A model generated the notes under the pieces. The model saw nothing but the letters and a program-made list of their open reading frames with translations, searched no databases and had not been told where the DNA came from. A DNA stretch of 32,773 bases from Hyphomicrobium sp. (lineage in GTDB: Bacteria; Pseudomonadota; Alphaproteobacteria; Rhizobiales; Hyphomicrobiaceae), in contig JALHQM010000002.1 of the NCBI GenBank assembly GCA_022841965.1, positions 103,594-136,366 of the forward strand, read 5' to 3'. Positions 6,939-17,653 of this stretch are shown here, in pieces. Both the position numbers and the translations under genes were made by a program. The number at the start of each line of letters is the position of its first letter. The first letter of the stretch is position 1.

Positions 6939-9536
6939 ATGCCGCCACTTGAGGCCGCCCACACTTCGAATCAGATACCCTTCGACTTCATGAGCGACAG
7001 TGGTGGTGCGGTCTATCGCGGTCCGGTTTCGTCCGGCTCCCCGGTATCCCTCGCGGACGGAGCGATGTCCTATTTGCCTGTGCTTGGTGCGGTCTTCGCG
7101 CTGGGCGTTGTTGCGGTCACTGTTGCCGCGAGCACAGCGGGAACGCCTGTGTTGCTCGCGGTGCTCGCCTCGTTTGCCATTCTCGGGGTGTTCTTCGTGC
7201 TCGGGTGGTTGGCTGGTCATATTCGAATCGGCGACCGGTTGCTCTCCGACGATATCGCGCGCAGCATCAGCGACGGAATTGATCGCGGTTTGATGGTCGC
7301 GCGCCTCGATGGTTCGGTGCTGTTCGTCAATCACAAGCTTGAGGAACTCGTCGGCCGCCTCTCGTCGCGGGAGGTGTCGGCCCTGGATATGGCTTTCGGT
7401 CCCGATCTCGCGGTGCGGGAGGCGTTCTTCCGACTTAACCGGGCGGCGGATCGCGGCGACCGGCATGGCGAGGATTTCCGGCTGGCTGCGGGTGGCGCGC
7501 TGCCGCAGCGCATTTTGCGCATCGATGTGGCGCCGCTCGATCTGGGGCGCGGCCGGGAGACGGGCCGCACGGTTTTGTGGTCGGTGCAGGATGTGACCGA
7601 AGACCGGATGCGGACGGCGGCGGCCCGGCAAAGCTTGGTCGATACGCTGGGGTTCTATGACGCTTCTCCGGTCGGCTTGCTGACTGTCGACCAGGGCGGC
7701 ACGGTGCGCCACATCAACGGAACGCTGGCGCGCTGGCTTGGTTATCCCAACCAACCGCTGGTGAGCCGCGTCGTGCGGCTGTCCGATATTCTGAGCATCG
7801 AAACCGTTGCTCTGATCGAAGGCGCGCGGCAGGCGGGCGCTGAAGACATGATTTCGCTCGACATCGATGCGACGCGGGAAGACGGCCGGCTGCTGCCGGT
7901 GCGTCTCGTGGCGCGGACGCATCGCGATGGGCACCGGCTGATTGCCTTCATCAACAGAGAAGCTGATCACGGTCTGGGCTTTGATGCCCCGGCGAGCGAT
8001 GTTCGCTTCGCACGCTTCTTTCAGTCGGCTCCGTTCGGTATTGCCAGCGTCTCGGCCGACGGCCGGGTGACAAGTTCCAATGGCGCGTTTGCGCGGCTGA
8101 TGCTCGACGGCACCGGTGGCATCGGCAAGCGGGCCGTGGATGTTCTGGCGACCGTTGACGACAAGGCCGGGCGGATTGAGATCGAGGATCAGTTGCGCCG
8201 CGTTCTTGCGGGCAAGGCCGCGGGGCAGCCGCTGGAGACGACGTTGTCGCCGACCCATGTTCGGCGGGTTTACATGAGCCCGATGGTGGAGCAGGCGACT
8301 GACCGCGAGGCGGCCATGCTCTATGTGGTCGATGCGACAGAGCAGAAGGCGCTTGAGGTTCAGTTTGCGCAGTCGTCAAAGATGGAGGCGGTGGGCAAAC
8401 TCGCCGGTGGCATCGCGCACGACTTCAACAATGTGTTGACCGCGATCATCGGCTATTCCGATCTGCTTTTGCAAACGCATGCGATTTCTGATCCCGCGTA
8501 CATGGACATCAAGAATATCCAAGGTAGCGCCTATCGGGCGGCGGGAATGGTGCGGCAACTGTTGTCGTTCTCGCGCCGGCAGACGTTGCAGGCGGAATCG
8601 CTTCTGCTCGACGAGGTGATCAGCGAGAACACGTCCATGCTGCGGACGTCGCTGGGCGAAAAGATCACGCTCAAAGTACAACCGAGCCGCGATCTTTGGT
8701 ACGTTAAGGTCGACAAGGGTGAGTTCTCGCGCGTTATCGTCAATCTGACCGTGAACGCGGGCGATGCGATGCCTGTCGGCGGTGTGCTTTCGATCAAGAC
8801 CCGGAACATCACAGAACGCGAAAGCCAGAAACTCGGGCGCGAGGGGATGCCGGTCGGGGAATATGTGGGTGTCGAAGTGTCCGATACTGGCACGGGAATG
8901 CCGGCAGAGGTTCTCGAGAAAATTTTCGAGCCGTTCTTCACGACCAAGGCGATTGGTAAGGGGACGGGCCTGGGGTTGTCGACGGTTTATGGCATCGTGA
9001 AGCAGTCGGGCGGGTTTATTTACTGCGATAGCGTGATCGGTCGCGGGACATCGTTCCATATCTATTTGCCGCGCTATATCCCGGAACTGGAAGACGAGGA
9101 CGCCATTGTCGCGCTGGCTCCGGCAGTTCCGGCCAAGGAACCCGTGGCATCGAAGGCGTTGGATCTCACCGGCACCGGGCGCGTGCTGCTTGTGGAAGAC
9201 GAGGATGTCGTGCGGTCGTTCGCGGTGCGGGCATTGACGCGGCAGGGTTACGAGGTTCTGGAAGCCTCCGACGGGCAGGAAGCCCTCGATATCGTGGCGG
9301 CACACAACGGGGAGATCGATATCGTCGTGACCGACGTCGTGATGCCCGAGATGGACGGGCCAACGATGTTCCGCGAACTGCGCAAGACCAACCCGTCGAT
9401 CAAGGTCATCTTCGTCTCGGGCTATCCGAATGAAGCCTTCCGCGAAACGCTGGGCAGCGAAGAAGTGGCGTTCCTGCCGAAGCCGTTCTCGCTGCCGCAG
9501 CTGGCTGAGAAGGTGAAACAGGAATTGGCGCGCTAA
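6939..9536 (+). CDS. cckA: Cell-cycle hybrid histidine kinase CckA
   Basis: CckA feeds phosphate through ChpT to CtrA and CpdR, controlling replication and division in alphaproteobacteria. The ATG at 6939 has GAGG eight bases upstream and gives 865 residues; an in-frame TTG at 6888 is less likely. Two membrane helices (about 45-65 and 70-92) are followed by PAS-like regions (about 110-460). A HisKA domain has the phosphorylated His494 in GGIAHDFNN. The ATPase domain has the N box around Asn606, the DTGTGMP box with Asp649 and the [13 protein letters not shown] box. A C-terminal receiver has phospho-acceptor Asp799 in [10 protein letters not shown]. The receiver and membrane helices separate it from simple PAS kinases. 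The gene ends at a bidirectional terminator. Confidence 0.95.
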   Translation: MPPLEAAHTSNQIPFDFMSDSGGAVYRGPVSSGSPVSLADGAMSYLPVLGAVFALGVVAVTVAASTAGTPVLLAVLASFAILGVFFVLGWLAGHIRIGDRLLSDDIARSISDGIDRGLMVARLDGSVLFVNHKLEELVGRLSSREVSALDMAFGPDLAVREAFFRLNRAADRGDRHGEDFRLAAGGALPQRILRIDVAPLDLGRGRETGRTVLWSVQDVTEDRMRTAAARQSLVDTLGFYDASPVGLLTVDQGGTVRHINGTLARWLGYPNQPLVSRVVRLSDILSIETVALIEGARQAGAEDMISLDIDATREDGRLLPVRLVARTHRDGHRLIAFINREADHGLGFDAPASDVRFARFFQSAPFGIASVSADGRVTSSNGAFARLMLDGTGGIGKRAVDVLATVDDKAGRIEIEDQLRRVLAGKAAGQPLETTLSPTHVRRVYMSPMVEQATDREAAMLYVVDATEQKALEVQFAQSSKMEAVGKLAGGIAHDFNNVLTAIIGYSDLLLQTHAISDPAYMDIKNIQGSAYRAAGMVRQLLSFSRRQTLQAESLLLDEVISENTSMLRTSLGEKITLKVQPSRDLWYVKVDKGEFSRVIVNLTVNAGDAMPVGGVLSIKTRNITERESQKLGREGMPVGEYVGVEVSDTGTGMPAEVLEKIFEPFFTTKAIGKGTGLGLSTVYGIVKQSGGFIYCDSVIGRGTSFHIYLPRYIPELEDEDAIVALAPAVPAKEPVASKALDLTGTGRVLLVEDEDVVRSFAVRALTRQGYEVLEASDGQEALDIVAAHNGEIDIVVTDVVMPEMDGPTMFRELRKTNPSIKVIFVSGYPNEAFRETLGSEEVAFLPKPFSLPQLAEKVKQELAR

Positions 9537-9556
9537 GATCCCGCCGGACAGGATAC

Positions 9557-9588
9557 AAAAAAACGCCCGGGGATTACCCGGGCGTTTT
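9557..9588. terminator. Bidirectional Rho-independent terminator
   Basis: ACGCCCGGG (9563-9571) and CCCGGGCGT (9577-9585) form a 9-bp stem with loop GATTA. It is flanked by seven A on the left and TTTT on the right, so it can stop transcription from both sides. It sits between the convergent cckA and the small membrane protein gene ending at 9609. Confidence 0.9.
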
Positions 9589-9608
9589 GCATTTCAGGTG
9601 GTGTTGGC

Positions 9609-9899
9609 TCAGCGACGGTTGCCGGATGACGACGGCTTATCCCAGTGCAGGTAGAGCACTGTCACGATGGCGGTGAGCAGCATGGTGCCGATCACCTCGG
9701 GGCGCTGGATGAAGGCGAGCCAAGTCGAGAAACCGGCGGCCGATCCACCCTTGGCGGTGAGCATGCTGTTGGCTGCGATGATGCCAAGCGTCAGCAGGGC
9801 GGTGAGCCCCATGGCGGTCAAGATCTGCAGCGCGCGCTTGGCGAGGCGTGGAACGAGCAGGGTCTTGCCTGCGACATCAATCATGGTGCGGTCCGACAT
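9609..9899 (-). CDS. Small membrane protein, unknown function
   Basis: This 96-residue protein starts at an ATG at 9899 (MSDRTMIDVAGKTLLVPRLA) and has two hydrophobic segments, about 27-46 (LTAMGLTALLTLGIIAAN) and about 62-85 (WLAFIQRPEVIGTMLLTAIV), ending in a short basic tail SSSGNRR. A membrane protein with both ends probably in the cytoplasm is likely. No family is recognised. The coordinates are supported by the shared terminator just past its stop and by the gene-like spacing from recA upstream (divergent). Confidence 0.65.
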   Translation of the reverse strand: MSDRTMIDVAGKTLLVPRLAKRALQILTAMGLTALLTLGIIAANSMLTAKGGSAAGFSTWLAFIQRPEVIGTMLLTAIVTVLYLHWDKPSSSGNRR

Positions 9900-10101
9900 G
9901 TGTGTCCGTCTCCTCCCTTGGAGTTGATGACCTCCGCCACGGACAAATTGGTCCCCCCGGCGACGGAAATCGAATCATTCGACGTTAGTCCGACACTGGG
10001 GCATTCCCGGGGCAGGGGTCCGATGATGCGGGTCAGGCTGTAAGCGCCTTGGCGTAGCTAAGTGCATGGAATCGATATAGGCAGATGAGAACAAAACGTG
10101 A

Positions 10102-10131
10102 TTGACGGGTGAGAACGAATAGGGTACGAAC
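10102..10131 (+). promoter_or_regulatory. recA promoter with probable LexA (SOS) box
   Basis: TTGACG (10102-10107) and TACGAA (10125-10130) are 17 bases apart. GAATAGGGTACGAAC (10117-10131) fits the alphaproteobacterial LexA box GAAC-N7-GAAC with one mismatch and covers the -10. LexA bound there would block RNA polymerase, as expected for recA. The site is 45-59 bases upstream of the start codon. Confidence 0.6.
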
Positions 10132-10175
10132 TAGGTAAATTGTAGCTCTGCAACTTTAAACCTAAGGTGCGCCCG

Positions 10176-11333
10176 ATGACGACCAAGCCCGACTTTAAAG
10201 TGATCGAAGGGGGATCGGCCAAAATGGATAAGAAGCAGGCGCTCGAAGCGGCCCTGGCACAAATCGACAAGAATTTCGGCAAGGGCTCAATCATGCGATT
10301 GGGCACCAACGACAAGTCGATCGATGTGGAGGCGATCTCAACGGGATCGATTGGGCTTGATATTGCGCTGGGTATTGGCGGTTTGCCGAAGGGGCGCGTC
10401 GTTGAAATCTACGGGCCGGAATCGTCGGGCAAGACAACGCTGACGCTGCATGTGATTGCGGAGGCGCAGAAGAAGGGCGGCACGTGCGCGTTTATCGACG
10501 CTGAACATGCGCTCGATCCGGTTTATGCCCGCAAGCTTGGCGTTAATGTTCAAGACCTGTTGATCTCGCAGCCTGATACGGGCGAGCAGGCTTTGGAAAT
10601 CGCCGATACGCTGGTGCGCTCTGGGGCGGTCGACGTGCTGGTGATCGACTCGGTGGCGGCGTTGACGCCGAAGGCCGAACTTGAGGGCGAGATGGGCGAC
10701 AGCCTGCCTGGCCTGCAGGCGCGGCTGATGAGTCAGGCGCTGCGCAAGTTGACGGCCTCGATCTCGAAGTCGGGCTGCATGGTCGTCTTTATCAATCAGA
10801 TCCGCATGAAGATCGGCGTCATGTTCGGCAATCCGGAGACGACGACGGGCGGCAATGCGCTGAAGTTTTACGCATCTGTGCGTCTTGACATTCGCCGCAT
10901 CGGGCAGATCAAGGATAAGGACGAGCCGGTCGGCAACCAGACGCGCGTCAAGGTGGTGAAGAACAAGGTGGCGCCGCCGTTCAAACAGGTTGAATTCGAC
11001 ATCATGTACGGCGAGGGGATCTCCAAGGTGGGCGAACTCGTTGATCTCGGCGTCAAGGCCAACATCATCGAAAAGTCTGGCGCTTGGATGTCGTACAACG
11101 GCGAGCGCATCGGGCAGGGGCGTGAGAATACCAAGGAGTTCCTGCGCACCAATCCGAAGGTGGCCAACGCCATCGAGGCTGCGGTGCGAGCCAATGCGGG
11201 GCTGATCGTGGATAAGATGCTGGTGGCACCCGAGGCCGGGGAGGCCGATGAGGAGACCCCGGACGAGGACGGCGTGCTGCCGGATGTCGATGATGCGCCC
11301 AAGAAGGGCGCTCGGGCCAAGCGCTCGGGCTGA
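10176..11333 (+). CDS. recA: Recombinase RecA
   Basis: RecA forms filaments on single-stranded DNA, drives homologous pairing and triggers LexA self-cleavage. The ATG at 10176 has AAGG eight bases upstream; the GTG nine bases earlier is less well placed. The product has 385 residues. Walker A GPESSGKT is at 80-87, and the family signatures [20 protein letters not shown] and [16 protein letters not shown] are intact. The C-terminal tail is acidic ([10 protein letters not shown]-like) and then ends in [10 protein letters not shown], as is common in the family. A terminator follows 28 bases after the stop, so the gene is monocistronic. Confidence 0.99.
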   Translation: MTTKPDFKVIEGGSAKMDKKQALEAALAQIDKNFGKGSIMRLGTNDKSIDVEAISTGSIGLDIALGIGGLPKGRVVEIYGPESSGKTTLTLHVIAEAQKKGGTCAFIDAEHALDPVYARKLGVNVQDLLISQPDTGEQALEIADTLVRSGAVDVLVIDSVAALTPKAELEGEMGDSLPGLQARLMSQALRKLTASISKSGCMVVFINQIRMKIGVMFGNPETTTGGNALKFYASVRLDIRRIGQIKDKDEPVGNQTRVKVVKNKVAPPFKQVEFDIMYGEGISKVGELVDLGVKANIIEKSGAWMSYNGERIGQGRENTKEFLRTNPKVANAIEAAVRANAGLIVDKMLVAPEAGEADEETPDEDGVLPDVDDAPKKGARAKRSG

Positions 11334-11361
11334 GGCAACTGGAACGCAAATTTCTGACGGG

Positions 11362-11387
11362 ACGGGGGTCTTTGGTGCCCCCGTTTT
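11362..11387 (+). terminator. Rho-independent terminator of recA
   Basis: ACGGGGG (11362-11368) pairs with CCCCCGT (11378-11384) across a 9-base loop and is followed by TTTTCGTTTG. It stands 28 bases after the recA stop. The roughly 215 bases between it and alaS hold no gene that I can see. Confidence 0.8.
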
Positions 11388-11603
11388 CGTTTGTGGGCGC
11401 CTGGGGGCTACAAGGTTGACGGACGTTGAAGGGCTATCGGTGTTGCGGCGGCGCGGTTTCTGGACAAGGGCGCCGGGTGGCGGTTAGAACCGGCCAACTC
11501 GTATCAAAGCCTGGGGGGTGGGGTCATCGGGGTACAGTGCGATTGCGCTGTCTCGAGACTGGCCACTCACTCAGGGTAAGTTACTCGGGAAAGTTTGGGA
11601 CCT

Positions 11604-14288
11604 ATGAGCGGCAGCGGCGTCAACGAGATCAGAACGGCGTTTCTCGATTACTTTGAGCGAAACGGTCACGCGGTCGTGCCGTCGTCGCCATTGGTGCCAC
11701 GCAATGATCCGACGTTGATGTTTACCAACGCGGGCATGGTGCAGTTCAAGAACGTCTTCACGGGGCAGGAGACGCGGCCCTATGCGACGGCGGCGTCATC
11801 GCAGAAGTGTGTTCGGGCGGGTGGCAAGCACAATGATCTCGACAACGTCGGCTACACGGCGCGGCATCACACGTTCTTTGAGATGCTCGGCAATTTCTCG
11901 TTCGGGGACTATTTCAAGGAGCGGGCGATCGAACTGGCCTGGAACCTGATCACCAAGGATTATGGACTCGATAAGAAGCGCCTGATGGTGACGGTTTATC
12001 ACGATGACGATGATGCGTTCCGGATCTGGAAAAAACTGACGGGCTTTGCCGATAGCCGGATCATTCGGATTCCGACTGCCGATAATTTTTGGGCGATGGG
12101 CGACACGGGGCCGTGCGGACCGTGCTCGGAAATTTTCTATGACCACGATCCGGACGGGAAAAAGGGAATTTTCGGCGGGCCTCCGGGGACAGCGGACGCG
12201 GATGGCGACCGGTTTATCGAAATTTGGAATCTCGTTTTCATGCAGTATGAGCAGCGGGGGCCGGGTGACCGGGTGTCGCTGCCGAAGCCCTCGATCGATA
12301 CGGGCATGGGGTTGGAGCGCATTTCGGCTGTTCTGCAGGGGGTGCATGACAACTACGATACCGATCTCTTCAAGGCGCTGATTGCGGCGTCCGTCGATGC
12401 GACGGGTGTGAAGGCTGAGGGCGAGGCGCGCTTTTCGCACCGGGTGATCGCGGATCATCTGCGATCGACGAGTTTTCTGATTGCCGACGGCGTGCTGCCG
12501 TCGAACGAGGGGCGCGGTTACGTGCTGCGCCGGATCATGCGGCGCGCGATGCGGCATGCGCATCTGTTGGGGGCGCAGGATCCGCTGATGTACCGGTTGG
12601 TGCCGGCTCTCGTCCGGCAGATGAGCGATGCCTATCCGGAGTTGTCACGGGCGCAGGCGCTGATTTCCGAGACGTTGAAATTGGAAGAGACGCGGTTCCG
12701 CAAGACGCTTGAGAACGGGCTCAAACTGCTCGGCGATGCATCGGCGAAGCTGACCAAGGGCGCCGTGTTTCCGGGCGACGTGGCGTTCAAGCTCTATGAC
12801 ACGTTTGGTTTTCCGCTCGACCTGACGGAAGACGCGCTGAAACCACGCGGGATTGCGGTTGATACAGCAGCGTTCAACACGGCGATGGAGAAGCAGAAGG
12901 AGGATGCGCGCCGGGCCTGGAAGGGGTCAGGGGAAGCGGCGACCGAGACCATCTGGTTTGAGATCAAGGAAAAGACCGGCGCCACGGAGTTCCTCGGCTA
13001 CGACACGGAGAGCGCGGAAGGCGTCGTGGCTTCGATTGTGTCTGGCGGCAAAGAAGCGAAGGCGCTGAAAGCTGGAGACGAGGGCGCGCTGATCCTCAAT
13101 CAGACGCCGTTTTACGGCGAGAGCGGTGGTCAGGTCGGTGATCGTGGTGTCATTCGCGGGCCCAAGGGCGCGTTGTTCCGGGTGACCGAGACGCAAAAGA
13201 AGCTTGGCGACCTCTTTGTGCATGTGGGTTCGGTGGAGACGGGATCATTCAAGGCTGGCGATGCGGTCGAACTCGAGGTCGATCATCAGCGGCGGACGGC
13301 GACGCGGGCCAATCACTCGGCGACGCATCTGTTGCATGAGGCGCTGCGGCAGGTGCTGGGCGAGCATGTGGCGCAGAAAGGCTCGCTGGTGTCGCCCGAC
13401 CGGTTGCGGTTCGATTTCGTGCATCAGAAACCGATGAGCCTTGACGAAGTGAAGCAGGTGGAAGCGCTGGCGAACGCGCTCGTCTTGCAGAACTCGGCCG
13501 TTGAGACGCGGCTGATGGCGCTCGACGATGCCAAGGCGTCGGGCGCGATGGCGCTGTTCGGGGAGAAGTACGGGGACGAAGTCCGTGTTGTCTCGATGGG
13601 TGATCCGCAGGCGGGTGCCAACAAGGCCTGGTCGGTTGAGTTGTGCGGCGGCACGCATGTGCGGCGCACGGGTGACATCGGGCTTGTGAAGGTTGTCGGC
13701 GAAAGCGCCAGTTCGGCCGGTGTGCGGCGCATCGAGGCGCTGACGGCGGATGGTGCGCGCGGCTATCTTGCGGAGGCGGATGAGCGGCTGAAGGAAGCCG
13801 CTGCCATTTTAAAGACGCGGCCGGACGATGTGGTCGAGCGGTTGCGGATCCTTGTCGAGGAACGCAAGGCGTTGGAGAAGCAGTTGGCGGATGCCAAAAA
13901 GCAGATGGCGCTTGGGGGCGGGACCGGAGGAGCTACTGGCGGGCCGTCGCCGTTGGCCAAGGTTGGTGACACGACGTTCTTCCGGCTCTCGGTGGCGGGG
14001 GTGGAGATGAAGGATCTCAAGGCAATGGCGGACGAGGGGCGCGCCAAGGTCGGGTCCGGTGTTGTCGCGATCGCAAATGCATCGGCCGACGGCAAGCTTG
14101 GGATTGTGGTCGCTGTAACGCCTGACTTGACGGGGCGGTTCAATGCGGTTGATCTCGTGCGGGCGGCGGCGGAGACGGCTGGCGGCAAGGGGGGCGGCGG
14201 TCGGCCGGATATGGCGCAGGCCGGCGGTCCGGACGGCAGTAAGGCCGATGAGGCCTTGGCGGCCGTGGAAGCGTTGATCGGCGGCTGA
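11604..14288 (+). CDS. alaS: Alanyl-tRNA synthetase
   Basis: The enzyme charges tRNA-Ala and clears mischarged Ser/Gly-tRNA-Ala. The ATG at 11604 ([17 protein letters not shown]) gives 894 residues, within the normal range. The class II catalytic domain carries [38 protein letters not shown] (motif 2) and [17 protein letters not shown] (motif 3). The editing domain has the metal site His571/His575 (NHSATHLL) and Cys681/His685 (CGGTH). The C-terminal part has the coiled coil and the Gly-rich C-Ala domain ending [18 protein letters not shown]. No frameshift or missing residue was seen. A weak GGGA-type ribosome site lies close to the start. The next gene follows after 66 bases. Confidence 0.98.
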   Translation: MSGSGVNEIRTAFLDYFERNGHAVVPSSPLVPRNDPTLMFTNAGMVQFKNVFTGQETRPYATAASSQKCVRAGGKHNDLDNVGYTARHHTFFEMLGNFSFGDYFKERAIELAWNLITKDYGLDKKRLMVTVYHDDDDAFRIWKKLTGFADSRIIRIPTADNFWAMGDTGPCGPCSEIFYDHDPDGKKGIFGGPPGTADADGDRFIEIWNLVFMQYEQRGPGDRVSLPKPSIDTGMGLERISAVLQGVHDNYDTDLFKALIAASVDATGVKAEGEARFSHRVIADHLRSTSFLIADGVLPSNEGRGYVLRRIMRRAMRHAHLLGAQDPLMYRLVPALVRQMSDAYPELSRAQALISETLKLEETRFRKTLENGLKLLGDASAKLTKGAVFPGDVAFKLYDTFGFPLDLTEDALKPRGIAVDTAAFNTAMEKQKEDARRAWKGSGEAATETIWFEIKEKTGATEFLGYDTESAEGVVASIVSGGKEAKALKAGDEGALILNQTPFYGESGGQVGDRGVIRGPKGALFRVTETQKKLGDLFVHVGSVETGSFKAGDAVELEVDHQRRTATRANHSATHLLHEALRQVLGEHVAQKGSLVSPDRLRFDFVHQKPMSLDEVKQVEALANALVLQNSAVETRLMALDDAKASGAMALFGEKYGDEVRVVSMGDPQAGANKAWSVELCGGTHVRRTGDIGLVKVVGESASSAGVRRIEALTADGARGYLAEADERLKEAAAILKTRPDDVVERLRILVEERKALEKQLADAKKQMALGGGTGGATGGPSPLAKVGDTTFFRLSVAGVEMKDLKAMADEGRAKVGSGVVAIANASADGKLGIVVAVTPDLTGRFNAVDLVRAAAETAGGKGGGGRPDMAQAGGPDGSKADEALAAVEALIGG

Positions 14289-14354
14289 GATCGGGGGCTG
14301 ACCGGCTAACGTAGAATCTGAAAGCTCAACACCATATTCCAAGGGAGTGCGCCT

Positions 14355-14720
14355 GTGACGACGTCGATTGTGAGGCTGATCGCGGCCGGATTTGTTCTGA
14401 TGGCTACGTCGCCGGCGCGGGCGGAGACACCGGCCAGTTTATGCGGGACGAAGCCGGAAATGGTCGACATCATGATGCGCTTGATCGACGAGGGTGTTGA
14501 GAAACTCTACAGCGACAGCAAGATGTTTGTGAGCCGGGACAATCGCGACGGGTCGATGTGGGCGGTGACCTTGCCCCATACGACGGCGCACCCGTCTGCC
14601 GCTTGCCGAACCAAGACGAAAGACGTGGCCTTGCTGTGCAGCGCGGGCGACAAGGCTTGCACGTCCTTCCAGGCGCAAGCCACAGCGCGGATGGACAAGC
14701 TCGAAGCTGGGGCGCCGTAG
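14355..14720 (+). CDS. Small periplasmic protein with four cysteines, unknown function
   Basis: A GTG start at 14355 is preceded by an excellent AAGGGAG seven bases away. The 121-residue product has a signal peptide ending at about ARA-ET (residue 23). Four Cys follow (30, 84, 95, 102), which could form two disulfides in the periplasm. The rest is a mixed polar sequence with a helical stretch MVDIMMRLIDEGVEKLY. I do not recognise the family. It is 66 bases after alaS and about 100 before the antiporter gene, all on one strand, so it may be read through from alaS. Confidence 0.7.
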   Translation: MTTSIVRLIAAGFVLMATSPARAETPASLCGTKPEMVDIMMRLIDEGVEKLYSDSKMFVSRDNRDGSMWAVTLPHTTAHPSAACRTKTKDVALLCSAGDKACTSFQAQATARMDKLEAGAP

Positions 14721-14822
14721 AGCGTTTCACGAGAGCATCGGGCGCGGCGCGATCGCGGGTTGCGCTCATGGCTGATAAGCCCGAATGTGCCGCTCTATTG
14801 GAAAACCAATGAGGCGGGATGA

Positions 14823-16628
14823 ATGGCAGGAGCGGCGCTCGACATCGCTGCCTATAAAGACGGCATCGTGATCTTAGCGACAGCCGCAATTGCGGTTCCG
14901 CTCCTGCAGCGTTTGCGCATCAGTCCGGTGCTGGGCTACCTGCTGACGGGGATGTTGCTCGGCCCGCACATGATGGGGTCGCTGACGCAGTCTTTTCCCG
15001 CAGCTGACTGGTTCACGATTTCAAATCCTGAAAACCTAGTGCCGGTCGGTGAACTGGGTGTCGCGTTTCTGCTGTTCATCATCGGGCTTGAGCTGGCGCC
15101 GCAGCGCCTCTGGATTATGCGGCGGTTGGTGTTCGGGATGGGGTCGCTGCAGATCTTTGTCAGCGCTTTGGTGCTTGGCACTGTCGCTACGCTCTTGGGG
15201 CAAGGACCGGCGGCGGCGCTCATCATCGGGTCGTCGCTGGCGCTCTCATCTACGGCGATCGTGGTGGAATTGCTGTCGCAGCAGAATCGGATGTCGCTGG
15301 GCACGGGGCGGACGAGTTTTTCTATCCTGCTGATGCAGGATCTGGCTGTCATTCCGCTCTTGATGCTCGTTCCAGCGTTGGCGCCTGGTAATGATGGTGC
15401 GCTCTGGTTGAGCATCGCACAGGCCTTCGCGCAGGCCATGCTCGCCGTCGGGCTCATCGTGGTGGTGGGCTACCTTGTGCTGAGACCGCTGTTCCGGTTG
15501 GTGGCTAATACGGAGAGCGGGGATCTCTTTGTCGCCGCGGTGCTGCTTGTTGCGGCGGGGTCCGGCATCGTGACGGCGGCGGCGGGATTGTCGATGGCGC
15601 TGGGCGCGTTCGTGGCCGGATTGCTGCTGGCGGAAACGGAGTTCCGGCGGGCAATCGAGGCGACGATCGAACCGGTCAAGGGGCTCTTGCTCGGCTGCTT
15701 CTTCTTTACGGTCGGGGCGGGGCTCGACCTGAGCGTGATCATCAACAATCCCGGGTCGGTGCTCTTGGGGCTCGCGGCACTGTTGGTCATAAAGGGTGTG
15801 ATTATCGCGGGGGTCGTGCGCGCGTACGGGTTCAGCGCGGTGGTGGCTGGGCGGACGGCTGCGCTGTTGGGCCCGGGCGGAGAGTTTGCCTTCATCGTTT
15901 TGGGACTAGCAGCGGCATCGAAGATCATTGAACCGGATGTGACGGCGTTTGTGCTGGCGTTGACGTCGTTGTCGATGGCGCTCATTCCGTTGCTTGACCG
16001 GGTGGCGCAGTCGCTGTTTCCGGTCCCGGTGAGTGTGTCGACCGATCCGGCGCTCTCAGCGCTTCCAGAACCGCAAGAAGCTGTCACAGCCATCGTCATC
16101 GGGTATGGGCGCGTCGGCGCGCTCGTCTCGGACATGTTGAACGTTCACAACATCACACATGTCATCACAGAGAAGCGTCCTGATCTTGTGTCGGAGGGGC
16201 GCAAGGACAGCCGGCCGATCTATTACGGGGATGCGTTGAATACGAGTTTTCTGCAGCGGTGCGGATTGATGCGCGCGAAGGCGGTGATCATCACGATCCA
16301 CGACTGGGAGGCGACCGACGACATTGTGACGACGATCCGGGGATTGAGCCCGCAGATCACGATTGTCGCGCGCGCGCGGGATGCGGATCACGCGCGTTAC
16401 CTGTACGAGATCGGTGTTTCGGATGCGGTGCCGGAGACGATCGAAGCCAGCCTGCAACTCTCAGAGGCGGCACTGGTGGATCTGGGCGTGCCGACCGGGC
16501 CGGTGATCGCGTCGATCCATGAAAAGCGCGATGAGTTCCGGGCTGCGCTGCAGACGGCCGCAGGCAAGGCGGGGCGGAAAGAGAGCCACGGCGTGCGGTC
16601 GAAGTCGCGGGATACGGCGGCCCGTTAG
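14823..16628 (+). CDS. KefB/YbaL-type monovalent cation:proton antiporter with RCK domain
   Basis: This 601-residue CPA2-family antiporter starts at an ATG with GAGGCGGG upstream. About 12 membrane helices (residues 10-385) include the family stretches LRISPVLGYLLTGMLLGP, GVAFLLFIIGLELAP and LLMQDLAVIPLL. A cytoplasmic TrkA-N/RCK domain follows, with the Rossmann motif GYGRVG at 427-432 and GDALNTSFLQRCG, so a nucleotide should gate transport. The order antiporter-RCK matches KefB/KefC and YbaL, which extrude potassium; the exact cation cannot be told. A basic tail ends the protein. Its stop overlaps the stop of the convergent DUF4241 gene by four bases. Confidence 0.92.
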   Translation: MAGAALDIAAYKDGIVILATAAIAVPLLQRLRISPVLGYLLTGMLLGPHMMGSLTQSFPAADWFTISNPENLVPVGELGVAFLLFIIGLELAPQRLWIMRRLVFGMGSLQIFVSALVLGTVATLLGQGPAAALIIGSSLALSSTAIVVELLSQQNRMSLGTGRTSFSILLMQDLAVIPLLMLVPALAPGNDGALWLSIAQAFAQAMLAVGLIVVVGYLVLRPLFRLVANTESGDLFVAAVLLVAAGSGIVTAAAGLSMALGAFVAGLLLAETEFRRAIEATIEPVKGLLLGCFFFTVGAGLDLSVIINNPGSVLLGLAALLVIKGVIIAGVVRAYGFSAVVAGRTAALLGPGGEFAFIVLGLAAASKIIEPDVTAFVLALTSLSMALIPLLDRVAQSLFPVPVSVSTDPALSALPEPQEAVTAIVIGYGRVGALVSDMLNVHNITHVITEKRPDLVSEGRKDSRPIYYGDALNTSFLQRCGLMRAKAVIITIHDWEATDDIVTTIRGLSPQITIVARARDADHARYLYEIGVSDAVPETIEASLQLSEAALVDLGVPTGPVIASIHEKRDEFRAALQTAAGKAGRKESHGVRSKSRDTAAR

Positions 16629-17467
16629 GGCGCTGTTGCCGCTTCTGGCGCGGGTGCGGGAGGCGGTGCGGGTTCGTCCCGAGGGCGCTCAGTGGGTGGC
16701 AAATCGGTGACCTTGGACCAATCGAGGATGTCGAAGTCGATCAAAAGAGCGGCAAGGGCTCGGCTGGCATCGTAGCCGGCGTAGACGGTGTAGGTGCCTT
16801 CGCCCCAACCTGTATCAAAGGCGACAACGTTGCCGGGGCCAACATCGGCGGCAAGGCGGAAGGCGCCGCTGGCGCCCTTGTCTTTGTAGCCCGCGTTCTG
16901 CCCACGCTCGAGCCAGCTATCGAAGAACGTTTCGTCGGCGGCTACGGCTGCGCTGGCTGCGATGCCGGCGGCTTGATCGAAGAACGCGGCGACGCCGCTG
17001 TCGACGCTCACGCCCCAGGTCCCTCCAGGGTTCTCTGCGTCGCGCTGCATGTCGATGGATTTGGTTGCTTCCCAACGCACGACGGGGCGGTCGCTGATCT
17101 CGGTACGGGCGAAGGCGACGCGGCCGCGGCCCATGGAGCCTTGCAGGACCGCGAGGCGGACAGGGTGCTCGCCGGACGGTACATCGAGCGCGAGGGGCGG
17201 TTCATCCGTGCTGACGAACGGGTCGGCGACAGTGACCTTGCCGGAGGAGATTTTCAGTTTGCCGAGGTCTGTGACGCGGAAGAAAATCTTGACGGGGCGG
17301 GGTTGTTCGCCGGGAAGACTGTCGTCGGCCGAGCCGACAAAGTCGGGGGAGAAGACCCGGGTGAAGTAGTCGGCGTGCAGGGGCTCGGCGGCGCGGGCAG
17401 GCTGCGGCGCGCCCAGCGCGGCGGCGCAGAGAAGGAGGGTGGTGAGCAGGGGATGAACTGGGCGCAT
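16625..17467 (-). CDS. Exported DUF4241 protein
   Basis: This 280-residue protein starts with a clear signal peptide (MRPVHPLLTTLLLCAAALGA, cleavage near ARA-AE, residue 27). The body matches DUF4241 as I know it: KVTVADPFV, then VPSGEHPVRLAVLQG, RVAFARTEISDRPVVRWE, GVSVDSGVAAFFD and the closing VVAFDTGWGEGTYTVYAGYDA with LLIDFDILDW. The role of DUF4241 is unknown. A Pro/Ala-rich tail of about 25 residues (PRDEPAPPPAPAPEA) has low complexity. Most DUF4241 proteins I know of are not obviously exported, so the signal peptide is notable. The gene overlaps the antiporter's stop by four bases and is convergent with it. Confidence 0.8.
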   Translation of the reverse strand: MRPVHPLLTTLLLCAAALGAPQPARAAEPLHADYFTRVFSPDFVGSADDSLPGEQPRPVKIFFRVTDLGKLKISSGKVTVADPFVSTDEPPLALDVPSGEHPVRLAVLQGSMGRGRVAFARTEISDRPVVRWEATKSIDMQRDAENPGGTWGVSVDSGVAAFFDQAAGIAASAAVAADETFFDSWLERGQNAGYKDKGASGAFRLAADVGPGNVVAFDTGWGEGTYTVYAGYDASRALAALLIDFDILDWSKVTDLPPTERPRDEPAPPPAPAPEAATAP

Positions 17468-17610
17468 GAGGGATCAGGTCTGGGGATTGAACGTTTTGTA
17501 TTCGGGCGGTCAGTAGCACGTCCCTGCGGCGGTGGCATGGAGAGGCCAGCCACAGCGTCAACGGGACTGGAAAGAATAGTTTGTGCTCCTGCAACTTGAT
17601 GTTGTGCTCG

Positions 17611-17644
17611 CGGACGGCGATCTCGAATATTCGATCGCCGTCCG
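17611..17644 (-). terminator. Hairpin after the pirin gene
   Basis: CGGACGGCGATC (17611-17622) and GATCGCCGTCCG (17633-17644) form a perfect 12-bp stem with a 10-base loop. It lies nine bases past the pirin stop on the minus strand. No T-run follows, so it is either a transcript-end stabiliser or a terminator that needs Rho. Confidence 0.45.
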
Positions 17645-17653
17645 GAGGCTTCA

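Noticed and set aside
10113-10131. GAAC-N11-GAAC as an SOS box
   Set aside because: The alphaproteobacterial box needs a 7-base spacer; the overlapping GAAT-N7-GAAC is the better reading.
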